Positions 47,607-55,230 of a stretch of DNA of 64,000 nt are shown one piece after another (within the stretch, counting starts at the first letter, position 1; each line of letters opens with the position of its first letter). The stretch spans positions 62,001 through 126,000 of IMG/VR virus record IMGVR_UViG_3300023184_000035; one strand, written 5' to 3'. The notes beneath the pieces were generated by a model that saw only the letters and a list, made by a program, of their open reading frames with translations, searched no databases and was not told the DNA's origin. Position numbers and translations under genes: made by a program. Source of the stretch: a virus.

Positions 47607-48108
47607 TCAATACGGCGAAATTATATATGACGAGAGTGATCTTGTGAACATGGTCATGAGCGGTGCCACCATAGAGTGCTTGCAAGGCATGCTGGTTGAG
47701 CCAGGTGTGAATTTAGAAACAGCGTCGGCATACCTAGAACAAGTTCCTGAACTGGTTGAGTATGCATTCACAGACATGACTGTGGAAGAGTTTGATCAAA
47801 TGAAACAAAACTCCTGGCACATGCCTGACGAGTATAAAAATTTAGACATTGCTGAATACATTTTGAGTCTGTGTGATTCAGACGCTCGACTGCAACGATG
47901 CGGTGAAGAACTGTTGCTGTTCCAAGAACGCAACTTGTTTGATCTGTTGCGTTATCTCAAATATCTTGTGGACACATTAAAATCCAACCGCATGATTTGG
48001 GGTGTAGGACGTGGCAGTTCAGTGGCCAGTTACGTGTTGTATCTCTTGGGTGTGCATAGAATTGATTCAATGTTCTATGATTTAGATGCTCGTGAGTTCC
48101 TGCGTTAA
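47596..48108 (+). CDS. DNA polymerase III alpha (DnaE)-like fragment protein, 170 aa
   Basis: The last 36 residues (IWGVGRGSSVASYVLYLLGV, then HRIDSMFYDLDAREFLR) closely follow the DnaE/PolC sequence G-R-G-S-A-A-G-S-x-V-x-Y-L-L-G-I...D-P-L...F-E-R-F-L. The rest is acidic and helical and does not look like the polymerase. It cannot be a polymerase by itself (no catalytic aspartates in a palm). It may be a stand-alone domain or a decoy. ATG at 47596. Confidence 0.7.
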   Translation: MKTNQYGEIIYDESDLVNMVMSGATIECLQGMLVEPGVNLETASAYLEQVPELVEYAFTDMTVEEFDQMKQNSWHMPDEYKNLDIAEYILSLCDSDARLQRCGEELLLFQERNLFDLLRYLKYLVDTLKSNRMIWGVGRGSSVASYVLYLLGVHRIDSMFYDLDAREFLR

Positions 48109-48112
48109 ATAA
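48106..48112 (+). promoter_or_regulatory. Candidate late promoter TAAATAA
   Basis: TAAATAA includes the stop codon of the upstream gene and lies 19 bases before the ATG at 48131. Confidence 0.35.
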
Positions 48113-48130
48113 AATTTTAGGAGTAAGACA

Positions 48131-48358
48131 ATGACCAAAGACGTTTATAAAAGTGCTAGAGGCAAAGCAGTTGACATGGGCGCACTGCGTTTGAAAAACG
48201 AAAAAGAACGTGCAGTGGGCAACATGAAGGTCAACGCTCGCGGCGATGCTGTAGATGACAAAAATGTTCCAGTACACAGCCGACCACAACAGGTGCACAA
48301 ACAATATCAACAACAGGTTCAGGCAAAAACCGCCAGCCACAAATGGGATCTAGATTAA
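48131..48358 (+). CDS. Conserved small T4-like protein, 75 aa
   Basis: ATG at 48131 behind TTAGGAGTAAGACA. MTKDVYKSARGKAVDMGALR, LKNEKERAVGNMKVNARGDA follow a small conserved T4-cyanophage protein, probably virion or assembly associated. Basic and Gln-rich C-terminus. Last base overlaps the next ATG. Confidence 0.75.
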   Translation: MTKDVYKSARGKAVDMGALRLKNEKERAVGNMKVNARGDAVDDKNVPVHSRPQQVHKQYQQQVQAKTASHKWDLD

Positions 48359-48741
48359 TGAAGGCAGCATATTCAGCACACCAAATCACACGTGAAAAAT
48401 TTCACGCACTCAATGATTCAGTCATAGTAGAAGACATGGAATTTGATGTCAGGATCACACAAACTGGTCTTATCTTGCCCAGTGACAACGGCAAGAGTTC
48501 AGGCATTCGTCCACGTTGGGGTCGGGTGTATGCTGTTGGTCCCGAGCAAACAGATGTGCGTGTGGGCGAGTGGGTGTGTGTGGCACATGGACGTTGGACC
48601 CGCGGTATTGACATTGAAGATGGTGATGTCAAACGCACCATCCGCAAAATTGATCCCAAAGACATCTTGATCTCAGCAGATGAACGTCCCAATGACCTCA
48701 CATTTTCAGACGCTATTCATGTGGAAAAGAAAGAATGGTGA
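48358..48741 (+). CDS. GroES/gp31-like co-chaperonin, 127 aa
   Basis: ATG at 48358. ALNDSVIVEDMEFDVRITQT, ILPSDNGKSSGIRPRWGRVY and AVGPEQTDVRVGEWVCVAHG follow the GroES beta-barrel layout: an opening P/D-V-I-V strand, the mobile-loop region and a G-x-V-x-x-V-G strand. Slightly longer than GroES (97) or T4 gp31 (111). Functions with host GroEL to fold phage capsid protein. Overlaps the next gene. Confidence 0.82.
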   Translation: MKAAYSAHQITREKFHALNDSVIVEDMEFDVRITQTGLILPSDNGKSSGIRPRWGRVYAVGPEQTDVRVGEWVCVAHGRWTRGIDIEDGDVKRTIRKIDPKDILISADERPNDLTFSDAIHVEKKEW

Positions 48742-48968
48742 TCCGGACCTGGAACGCAGATACCATTATTGGTCAACTTCAACAATGTTATTTTGCTGTT
48801 AATGATCCCCACCTAGACGGTTTTACCGGATGGCATTGCAAAAAAGACTTGCTTCGTGTAAAATTAGCACTGGACGACATGTTAGAAAAGTCCCCAACCT
48901 TTGCTGGTGAGCAAGAATGGTTACTAGAGCAAGAACAAGACAAGATGTGGAAGGTATTAAAATCATGA
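48735..48968 (+). CDS. Unknown small protein, 77 aa
   Basis: ATG at 48735 overlaps the co-chaperonin end. IRTWNADTIIGQLQQCYFAV and GFTGWHCKKDLLRVKLALDD; helical, with a Trp-Leu-Glu-rich end EWLLEQEQDKMWKVLKS. No family recognised. Confidence 0.6.
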   Translation: MVIRTWNADTIIGQLQQCYFAVNDPHLDGFTGWHCKKDLLRVKLALDDMLEKSPTFAGEQEWLLEQEQDKMWKVLKS

Positions 48969-49135
48969 TAGAAATTCAACCCAAAGACCCAAGTCGTAGA
49001 CATTTCTACGCAAGTATGATCAAGAGCATTGTGAGATTGGGTGCGTGTGCAGCACTGTACACCGGCGACTATGCCACAGCAGCCATCATGCTGTTCACTG
49101 CTGAAATGATTGGTATTGCTGAGGAACTGGTGTGA
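48965..49135 (+). CDS. Small membrane protein, 56 aa
   Basis: ATG at 48965 (ATGA). IEIQPKDPSRRHFYASMIKS is followed by one Ala/Leu-rich hydrophobic helix (LGACAALYTGDYATAAIMLF). Possibly a peripheral membrane or dimer-forming protein. Coupled to next gene by GTGA. Confidence 0.62.
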   Translation: MIEIQPKDPSRRHFYASMIKSIVRLGACAALYTGDYATAAIMLFTAEMIGIAEELV

Positions 49136-49332
49136 ACATCCGTTGTGAAAAGTGTGATGCTGAGTTTGAATGCGGCGCCCACACTGGACACTGCTGGTGC
49201 TTTGGCTTGGATCACATTACTCCTGACAATCGAGGCACAAACTGTTTGTGCCAATCCTGTTTGCAACAACTAATAGACAAAAAAAATGAAAGAACTCTGG
49301 ACCGAAAAGTACCGCCCGACTACACTATCTGA
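49132..49332 (+). CDS. Cys-rich CWC-like protein, 66 aa, GTG start
   Basis: GTG at 49132 overlaps the preceding TGA. CEKCDAEFECGAHTGHCWCF resembles the cysteine-rich CWC family (C-x2-C...G-A...C-W-C), and a second set CLCQSC follows. Binds a metal, probably zinc. Overlaps the clamp-loader gene by 47 bases. Confidence 0.75.
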   Translation: MNIRCEKCDAEFECGAHTGHCWCFGLDHITPDNRGTNCLCQSCLQQLIDKKNERTLDRKVPPDYTI

Positions 49333-50209
49333 TTATGTGTTTCGAGATCAAGCACAGCGAGAGCAAGTAGAAAGTTGGGTCCGGTCGGGTGCTATTCCGC
49401 ACTTGCTTTTTAGCGGATCACCTGGCGTGGGCAAGACCACCTTGGCCAAGATCTTGATCAACGAACTGGGCATTGACCCATTTGATGTGATGGAAATCAA
49501 TGCGTCAAGAGAAAACAACATTGATACCATTCGAGCCAAGATCACAGGCTTTGTTCAAACCATGCCATTCGGCGATTTCAAGATTGTGCTATTAGATGAA
49601 GCTGACTATATTACCCCAAATGGACAAGCGGCTCTACGTGGAGTCATGGAAACTTATGCGTCAACTGCTAGGTTTGTTCTTACTTGTAACTACCCCAATC
49701 GTGTTATCCCTGCTTTGCACAGCCGTTGCCAAGGCTTTCATATCGAGCGTGTGGATGTAACAGAATTCACTGCCAGAATGGCCACCATACTGGTGACAGA
49801 GAGTGTGGATTTTGACTTAGACACACTAGACAGTTATGTCAAGGCCACTTATCCAGATCTGCGAAAATGTATCAACCTGTGCCAAATGAACACCGTGGAA
49901 GGTCGACTCAGTGCGCCACACGGAGACGAAGGTGGTGCAACATCTGACTATTTGTTGGCGGCTGTGGACTTGTTCAAACGTGGCAAACTGCGTGAAGCAC
50001 GTACCTTGCTGTGTCAAAATGTGCGCAGTGAGGACATGGAAGCCTTGTTCCGTTGGATGTACGACAACTTGGACTTGTGGGGCACCACTCCAGAACATCA
50101 AGACCAAGCCATTGTGATCATACGCAACGGGGCTGCCAACAACAGTCTTGTGGCAGATCACGAAATTAACCTGAGTGCCACCATAGTTGAACTCTGTCAA
50201 ATCTCTTGA
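49286..50209 (+). CDS. DNA polymerase clamp-loader subunit (gp44/RFC-small type)
   Basis: AAA+ ATPase. Walker A GSPGVGKT (44-51), Walker B LLDEAD (101-106) and the SRC arginine finger at 145-147 are all intact. It matches T4 gp44, archaeal RFC small subunit and cyanophage clamp loaders; 307 residues is close to T4 gp44 (319). It loads the sliding clamp (gp45) with gp62; neither is in the window. Starts inside the CWC gene. The end overlaps the third radical SAM gene. Confidence 0.95.
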   Translation: MKELWTEKYRPTTLSDYVFRDQAQREQVESWVRSGAIPHLLFSGSPGVGKTTLAKILINELGIDPFDVMEINASRENNIDTIRAKITGFVQTMPFGDFKIVLLDEADYITPNGQAALRGVMETYASTARFVLTCNYPNRVIPALHSRCQGFHIERVDVTEFTARMATILVTESVDFDLDTLDSYVKATYPDLRKCINLCQMNTVEGRLSAPHGDEGGATSDYLLAAVDLFKRGKLREARTLLCQNVRSEDMEALFRWMYDNLDLWGTTPEHQDQAIVIIRNGAANNSLVADHEINLSATIVELCQIS

Positions 50210-51332
50210 GCCAGTAGTAGATCCCAACAACAGAATTAGTTTTTTGTTGGATTGGGAACTCACATTAAAATGCAACTTAGATTGCAGTTATTGTGCTAGT
50301 GGCGTGGATTTTTTTCATGATAATTCAACCAGTCACCCACCACTGGCAGAGTGTTTAAAAACTGTAGATTTTATGTTTGAGTATGCGGACATGTATATGT
50401 CAACTAAACCTAAATCATTGCGTCAGGTTATACTCAATGTGTATGGTGGAGAGAGCCTGCATCATCCAGATATAGTGCCTATATTAGAGCAGGTGCATGC
50501 ACGTTACAAGCAATATCGTGATCGATGGAACCTCACCATTACCACAACAACAAATGCTGTTGTTAGTGACAAAAAATTTGCAAAAATTATTCCGTTGATT
50601 GACGAATTTACCACAAGTTACCATACTCAAGCCACAGACAAACAAAAACAACAATTCAAAAAAAACTTGTTGGCTATCAAGGCTGCAGGACGCAGGTTAA
50701 AATGCATTTTGTTGATGCACCCTGAGCCTGACCTGTTTGCGGATGCAAATTCCATGATGGCCTGGCTAAACACCAATGATATTCGATACCTGCCCAGGGC
50801 GTTGGACCATATTAAAGATCAGGTTGAATTCAACTACAAGACCACACAAGTTGTATGGTTTAAAAATTTATACAAAAATAAAAGTTTTAATTCCGCAAAT
50901 CAATTACCTGAACTAACACAAGACACAGACAACAATACTGACTTGTCTGATTCAGGACGAGCTTGTTGTGGTGGAAGACAACTGCATCAAGATCAAAATT
51001 ACAAAACCAGAGATTTTTTTGTTGCGAACCGATTTCCTGATTGGCATTGTAGTGTAAATCATTTCTTCTTGTATATCAAACAATACACTGGTGATGTTTT
51101 TGTGAACAAAGATTGTAAAATGAATTACAATGGCTCCGTGGGCCCAATTGGAAATTTAAAACAAGCTGATCAATTACTGACTGAAACAAAGAATTACGTT
51201 GATACTGATACCATGCCAGTTATACAGTGTAAAAAATTACAATGTTTTTGTGGACTGTGTGCGCCAAAAGCTGCCAGTAGAAGCGAGTATGACATAATTA
51301 TTAACAAATATTTTACAAAGAAAACATCATGA
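50187..51332 (+). CDS. Radical SAM protein, 381 aa, TTG start
   Basis: C-x3-C-x2-C at Cys29, Cys33 and Cys36 (KCNLDCSYC), VYGGES near residue 90 and extra C-terminal cysteines (ACCGG, NKDCKM, CFCGLC) suggest a second iron-sulphur site, as in SPASM-type enzymes. No ATG lies before the cluster motif; TTG at 50187 is the only plausible early start, so start is uncertain. Different type from the two twitch-like genes. Substrate unknown. Confidence 0.88.
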   Translation: MNSVKSLEPVVDPNNRISFLLDWELTLKCNLDCSYCASGVDFFHDNSTSHPPLAECLKTVDFMFEYADMYMSTKPKSLRQVILNVYGGESLHHPDIVPILEQVHARYKQYRDRWNLTITTTTNAVVSDKKFAKIIPLIDEFTTSYHTQATDKQKQQFKKNLLAIKAAGRRLKCILLMHPEPDLFADANSMMAWLNTNDIRYLPRALDHIKDQVEFNYKTTQVVWFKNLYKNKSFNSANQLPELTQDTDNNTDLSDSGRACCGGRQLHQDQNYKTRDFFVANRFPDWHCSVNHFFLYIKQYTGDVFVNKDCKMNYNGSVGPIGNLKQADQLLTETKNYVDTDTMPVIQCKKLQCFCGLCAPKAASRSEYDIIINKYFTKKTS

Positions 51333-51619
51333 GATACTTATTGCTAACCTACTACACCAAACCTGATGGCAAAATTGACGAAGTCATGGCTGTGGCTAAA
51401 AATTTGAAACAGCGCGACCATCAAACTTGCAATGTTATACTTGACTTTAAAACCCTGAGTGTGTTAAAATGCAGCATGGGCGGAACACAAGTACCAAGAG
51501 ATTTTGATAGAATCACAGCATACTATCATCAACACTATGCCTCAACAATAGAACGATTATTCAAAGAGAACGGATACGAAGTTGAAGTCAACACACAAAA
51601 AGAACCTGATCCTGGTTGA
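51329..51619 (+). CDS. Conserved small phage protein, 96 aa
   Basis: ATG at 51329 overlaps the previous stop. MRYLLLTYYTKPDGKIDEVM, VNTQKEP and FDRITAYYHQHYASTIERLF match a conserved cyanophage protein (Y-L-L-L-T-Y-Y...I-E-R-L-F-K-E-N-G). Not a signal peptide despite the opening, because charges follow directly. Unknown function. Confidence 0.78.
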   Translation: MRYLLLTYYTKPDGKIDEVMAVAKNLKQRDHQTCNVILDFKTLSVLKCSMGGTQVPRDFDRITAYYHQHYASTIERLFKENGYEVEVNTQKEPDPG

Positions 51620-52175
51620 TGCTGATGGCGTACTTTTGGATTGGGAATACGCATTCTCAATCTGGATGGAAGAACACGGATTTGCCAAACGCGACGGACA
51701 CCAATTTGAATACGATATTGGCAACAGATATGGCATAGATCGGGAACAAGGCAAAAAACTGATCAAGATGTTCAACGAATCGGCTGCAATTGGATTCTTG
51801 CCACCGCTACGTGATGCCATGTACTACGTGAAACGCCTGCACGAAGAACACGGCTATGTATTTCACTGCATCACCAGCTTGAGCACTGATGTCAACGCTG
51901 GCCGACTGAGAGAAATGAACTTGCGCAAACTGTTTGGCAAGACTGCGTTTGAAGGAGTGACTTGTTTGGCCACTGGTGCCGACAAAGACTCAGCCTTGGA
52001 ACCTTATGCTGGGTCCTATCTCTACTGGGTTGAGGACAAGCCAGAAAATGCTGACCTAGGCCACCGCATGGGCCTCAGGAGCATACTAATGGAACACGGG
52101 CACAACATGCATCATGAGTGCCCGTATCCGGTGGTTAAAAATTGGCGGGAAATCTACGAAATTATCACCTCCTAA
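51582..52175 (+). CDS. HAD-family phosphatase, 197 aa, TTG start
   Basis: Catalytic DADGVLLD with Asp13 and Asp15 (DxD), ITS for motif II and VEDKPENAD for motif IV place it in the HAD superfamily, in the 5'(3')-deoxyribonucleotidase-like branch. No ATG is available before the catalytic motif, so TTG 51582 within the preceding gene is inferred. May recycle nucleotides for phage DNA synthesis. Convergent with phoH. Confidence 0.82.
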   Translation: MKSTHKKNLILVDADGVLLDWEYAFSIWMEEHGFAKRDGHQFEYDIGNRYGIDREQGKKLIKMFNESAAIGFLPPLRDAMYYVKRLHEEHGYVFHCITSLSTDVNAGRLREMNLRKLFGKTAFEGVTCLATGADKDSALEPYAGSYLYWVEDKPENADLGHRMGLRSILMEHGHNMHHECPYPVVKNWREIYEIITS

Positions 52176-53032
52176 ACTGCGTAGAGTTTCAACACTGACC
52201 CAATGATGCTGTGACGTTGTACATCACGTGTTTGCATTTCGCACACAGCAATTCCTGCGACTGGCGTTTGAGCCAATTTCGCACATAGATCAAACAATCC
52301 GTTGTCTCCTTGAGCACGGTCTGCTTGATCCACATCTCCTGTGATCACTATCTTGGAGTGTTGTCCAATGCGTGTCATCAGCATCTTGACCTGTGCTGGT
52401 GTGGCATTCTGCATTTCGTCTGCGATGATCCACGAATTTTTGAAGGTCCGGCCTCTCATGTATGCCAGAGGAGATATTTCCAGAATCTGATCTTCAATCA
52501 TGGCCAAGATGTCTTGTGGCCTATAGTATTCACGCATGACGTCCAGTAAGGGACGAGTCCAAGGTTCCATTTTGGCAACCAAATTGCCGGGAAGAAAGCC
52601 ATGACTTTCACCCTCCACACCCACTGCGGGTCTTGTCAGCACTATTCGATCGCATACTCCTTCTCTTAGATTTTTAACAGCGGCCAGCATTGCCAGGTAC
52701 GTTTTACCTGTTCCAGCGGGTCCTGCTGTAACGACAATGTGTTGAGCTGGATCTTGCAGGGCCATGACCAAGCGTTCTTGATTTCGTGTTCGAGGGATCA
52801 AGTCAATGCGGCGAGGTTGTGCTCGCGGCGCTGAGTTAAATGCTATGGTGTTTGCTACTTCCAGGTTCATACGTTTTTGTGCTTTTGTTGCTCGTTGTCT
52901 ACTCAAGTGTGATTCTCCTAAGCCCTGTAGGGCCAGGTATTTACGGTCAAAGATTTGACAATAACTGAGTGGTATTTTCAAATAGTTGGTCACTAAATAC
53001 TGACCTGGCTGCATAAAAGTGTCACGACTCAA
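52172..53032 (-). CDS. phoH: PhoH-like ATPase
   Basis: Walker A GPAGTGKT (104-111), Walker B IIADEMQNA and the GDVDQAD segment characterise PhoH-like P-loop ATPases. The N-terminal 70 residues are phage-specific. PhoH is common in marine and freshwater phages; despite the name its role is uncertain, possibly RNA processing. Minus strand, alone in plus-strand genes. 286 residues. Confidence 0.93.
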   Translation of the reverse strand: MSRDTFMQPGQYLVTNYLKIPLSYCQIFDRKYLALQGLGESHLSRQRATKAQKRMNLEVANTIAFNSAPRAQPRRIDLIPRTRNQERLVMALQDPAQHIVVTAGPAGTGKTYLAMLAAVKNLREGVCDRIVLTRPAVGVEGESHGFLPGNLVAKMEPWTRPLLDVMREYYRPQDILAMIEDQILEISPLAYMRGRTFKNSWIIADEMQNATPAQVKMLMTRIGQHSKIVITGDVDQADRAQGDNGLFDLCAKLAQTPVAGIAVCEMQTRDVQRHSIIGSVLKLYAV

Positions 53033-53073
53033 GACTGTTGTGTGCTCTCAACAACTTTGGTAAATAATGCATT

Positions 53074-53685
53074 ATGCAAACCAAAAACATTCACGGCATC
53101 AACGACAAAGAACTGTTTAAAAATCACGAAGATTATTGGCAGGTCGCTGACAACATCCGCGACATATACATGAGTGACGGCAGTTTGACCACACTGTTGG
53201 ACTTTGAACGTGTGTTAGATGACATGGATATCTACGCATTTAAAAACTGGGAAATTGGTGAACTAGTTGCTGGTCCTGAAATTAGCAAGTACACTGTGAC
53301 TGTGACATTCATGTGGCCTGAAAAAATGATGCCCGATCCACGTGGAGCCAAACGTTTATTGCCGTTTGACTGCAAGGTCAATTACAAAAAACAAAAGATC
53401 AAAATACCCATCAAGATCAGTGATCCCAGCGATTACATTCCTGGTACCAAAAAAGCACGAATCATTGAAAAACCTGTGTGGTTGGTGGAAATTACCATGC
53501 CCAAACGACTCATGAGTGAGATCCGCACAGGTGCAGTAGAAATGGAAGATCAAGACATTGACCTTGATGAACTAGACGCAGCCTACGAGCAGGATCTAGA
53601 CAAAGAAGACACACAAAGCGATTCAAAGGCACAAGATGCACAACAAAACCTCGAACAAGACCTTGCCCCAGTCCCAGCTGCTTGA
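53074..53685 (+). CDS. Conserved T4-like virion/assembly protein, 203 aa
   Basis: ATG at 53074, preceded by a TAAATAA element that is too close to be a certain promoter. LTTLLDFERVLDDMDIYAFK, WPEKMMPDPRGAKRLLPFDC and WLVEITMPKRLM are conserved-looking. C-terminal 60 residues are acidic and disordered. Similar proteins occur in T4-like phages near structural genes; function unknown. Overlaps the next gene by 50 bases. Confidence 0.72.
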   Translation: MQTKNIHGINDKELFKNHEDYWQVADNIRDIYMSDGSLTTLLDFERVLDDMDIYAFKNWEIGELVAGPEISKYTVTVTFMWPEKMMPDPRGAKRLLPFDCKVNYKKQKIKIPIKISDPSDYIPGTKKARIIEKPVWLVEITMPKRLMSEIRTGAVEMEDQDIDLDELDAAYEQDLDKEDTQSDSKAQDAQQNLEQDLAPVPAA

Positions 53686-54205
53686 AGGACTACAGTATCG
53701 TGACCTAGAAGGCATGATGAAACCCACTATCCACGTGGACGAATTTTCAGGCAAAATGGGCGATGACGAAGACATCATCGTACTCAGCTTCTTTGTGCGT
53801 GACAAACAAGCAGCCAAAGATCTAGTGGCCTGGTTTGAAAAAGGCTATGACTTCGTGCTGGATGCTGACCGCTCACCAGGCGAAATCAAACCGTCACGCT
53901 TCTTGGTATACGTGGAAATGCGCAGACGCAGTGCCGCACCACAGTATGTGGCAGAACTCATAGATGACTTGGCCACACTTACAGAACATGAACTTGAAGA
54001 CTGGCACATGCGCTACGATGGCCAAACCATGCCGTTTTCAGAAGAAGCATTTGCAAAAACTGTGCCGTTGACTCCAGATGATTACCGTAAAACACATGAG
54101 ACGGATCTAAACGAGTGGCGCACAGCCGCTGGACTTCCAGTTAAAAAGATTCATGATACCAAGCGTGACCTTAAAGAACTACAATCAGCAGCAGGTATAC
54201 TATGA
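53636..54205 (+). CDS. Conserved T4-like protein, 189 aa
   Basis: ATG at 53636 overlaps the acidic end of the previous gene. MMKPTIHVDEFSGKMGDDED, IIVLSFFVRDKQAAKDLVAW and KPSRFLVYVEMRRR form a ferredoxin-like beta-alpha-beta arrangement. Also YVAELIDDLATLTEHELEDW. Virion or assembly role inferred from context. Confidence 0.72.
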   Translation: MHNKTSNKTLPQSQLLEGLQYRDLEGMMKPTIHVDEFSGKMGDDEDIIVLSFFVRDKQAAKDLVAWFEKGYDFVLDADRSPGEIKPSRFLVYVEMRRRSAAPQYVAELIDDLATLTEHELEDWHMRYDGQTMPFSEEAFAKTVPLTPDDYRKTHETDLNEWRTAAGLPVKKIHDTKRDLKELQSAAGIL

Positions 54206-54579
54206 GAATGCGCGACATCATCATGGAAGGTGAAGAGGCCAAGAATGTCACGATAAACATTCCCATCACAATCACCATTCCTGCAGGCGGTGGCATGCCC
54301 ACAATTGGTAGTATAGCAGCGGCAGCAGACCCCAAGGACTTGCCTGATGAAACTATCATGGTTCCGCCCTTGCAACAAGAGCTAGAACTGATGAAACAAC
54401 AAGGCGGCAAAAAGAGCAAGATCATCAATCAAATTGTATCAGACAACGGAGCAGGCGGCCGAATGAGCGAGGCCAGCGAGGCCGAACAAGAATACGCCAA
54501 ACGCAATTACTTTAATCTTGCTGAAGATTTTGACGAACTGGCTGGAGAATTTGATCGCTTAGCCGAAGACCAGGAGTAA
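54202..54579 (+). CDS. Virion-type acidic protein, 125 aa
   Basis: ATG at 54202 (ATGA). TINIPITITIPAGGGMPTIG is a beta segment; then helical, low-complexity acidic region with QEYAKRNYFNLAEDFDELAG and coiled-coil-like heptads. Function unknown; in a structural cluster. Confidence 0.65.
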   Translation: MRMRDIIMEGEEAKNVTINIPITITIPAGGGMPTIGSIAAAADPKDLPDETIMVPPLQQELELMKQQGGKKSKIINQIVSDNGAGGRMSEASEAEQEYAKRNYFNLAEDFDELAGEFDRLAEDQE

Positions 54580-54582
54580 TCC

Positions 54583-55230
54583 TTGTCGTTTATTCAAAAT
54601 CTTTTTACCAGCAGAGACAACAACGCCAACTCAGCCACATATGTTGGACAAGCGGATCGTCTTTGGTGGGATCCAGTAACCAACCAATTTTACTACAGTG
54701 ATGGCAACACCGCTGGGGGATTCCCTGTGGGAGGCGGCAGCGGCAACGCCGAACCAGCTGGCAGCAACACACAAATACAATTCAACAACAACGGCAGTTT
54801 TGGTGCCAGTGCAAATTTAACATTCAACAATGCATCCAATGTGTTGTCCTTGGGTGGTTCAGTAACAGCCACAGGCAATGTCACAGCCAATTACTTTGTG
54901 GGCAACGGTAGTCAATTGACTGGGCTTCCCTCGGGCGGCAGCAATATCACTGTACAAAATCAAGGCAGCATACTGACCACAGCGGTCAATACCATAAATT
55001 TCACCGGTAACGGGGTTGTGGCCAGCAATGTGGGCAATGTTGTAACTGTCAGCGTTTCTGGCGGTGGTGGCACATTGCCCAGCCAGGCTGGCAATGCCGG
55101 GAAGATTTTGAGCACAGATGGGGTCAACCCATTGTGGGAAACCATGCCTGGAGTGTTTGGTCTTGTGATAGACGGAGGCGATGCTGCCTTTGCAAGTTTG
55201 GATTTTATCATTGATGGAGGACCGGCATGA
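54583..55230 (+). CDS. Tail-fibre-like protein, 215 aa, TTG start
   Basis: TTG at 54583 is preceded by CAGGAGTAATCC, and the product starts (M)SFIQNLFTSRDNNANSATYV, typical of the fibre gene family. LWWDPVTNQFYYSDGNTAGG, then repeats A-N-Y-F-V-G-N-G-S-Q-L-T-G-L-P. Ends in LVIDGGDAAFASLDFIIDGG. It overlaps the next ATG (ATGA). Confidence 0.76.
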   Translation: MSFIQNLFTSRDNNANSATYVGQADRLWWDPVTNQFYYSDGNTAGGFPVGGGSGNAEPAGSNTQIQFNNNGSFGASANLTFNNASNVLSLGGSVTATGNVTANYFVGNGSQLTGLPSGGSNITVQNQGSILTTAVNTINFTGNGVVASNVGNVVTVSVSGGGGTLPSQAGNAGKILSTDGVNPLWETMPGVFGLVIDGGDAAFASLDFIIDGGPA

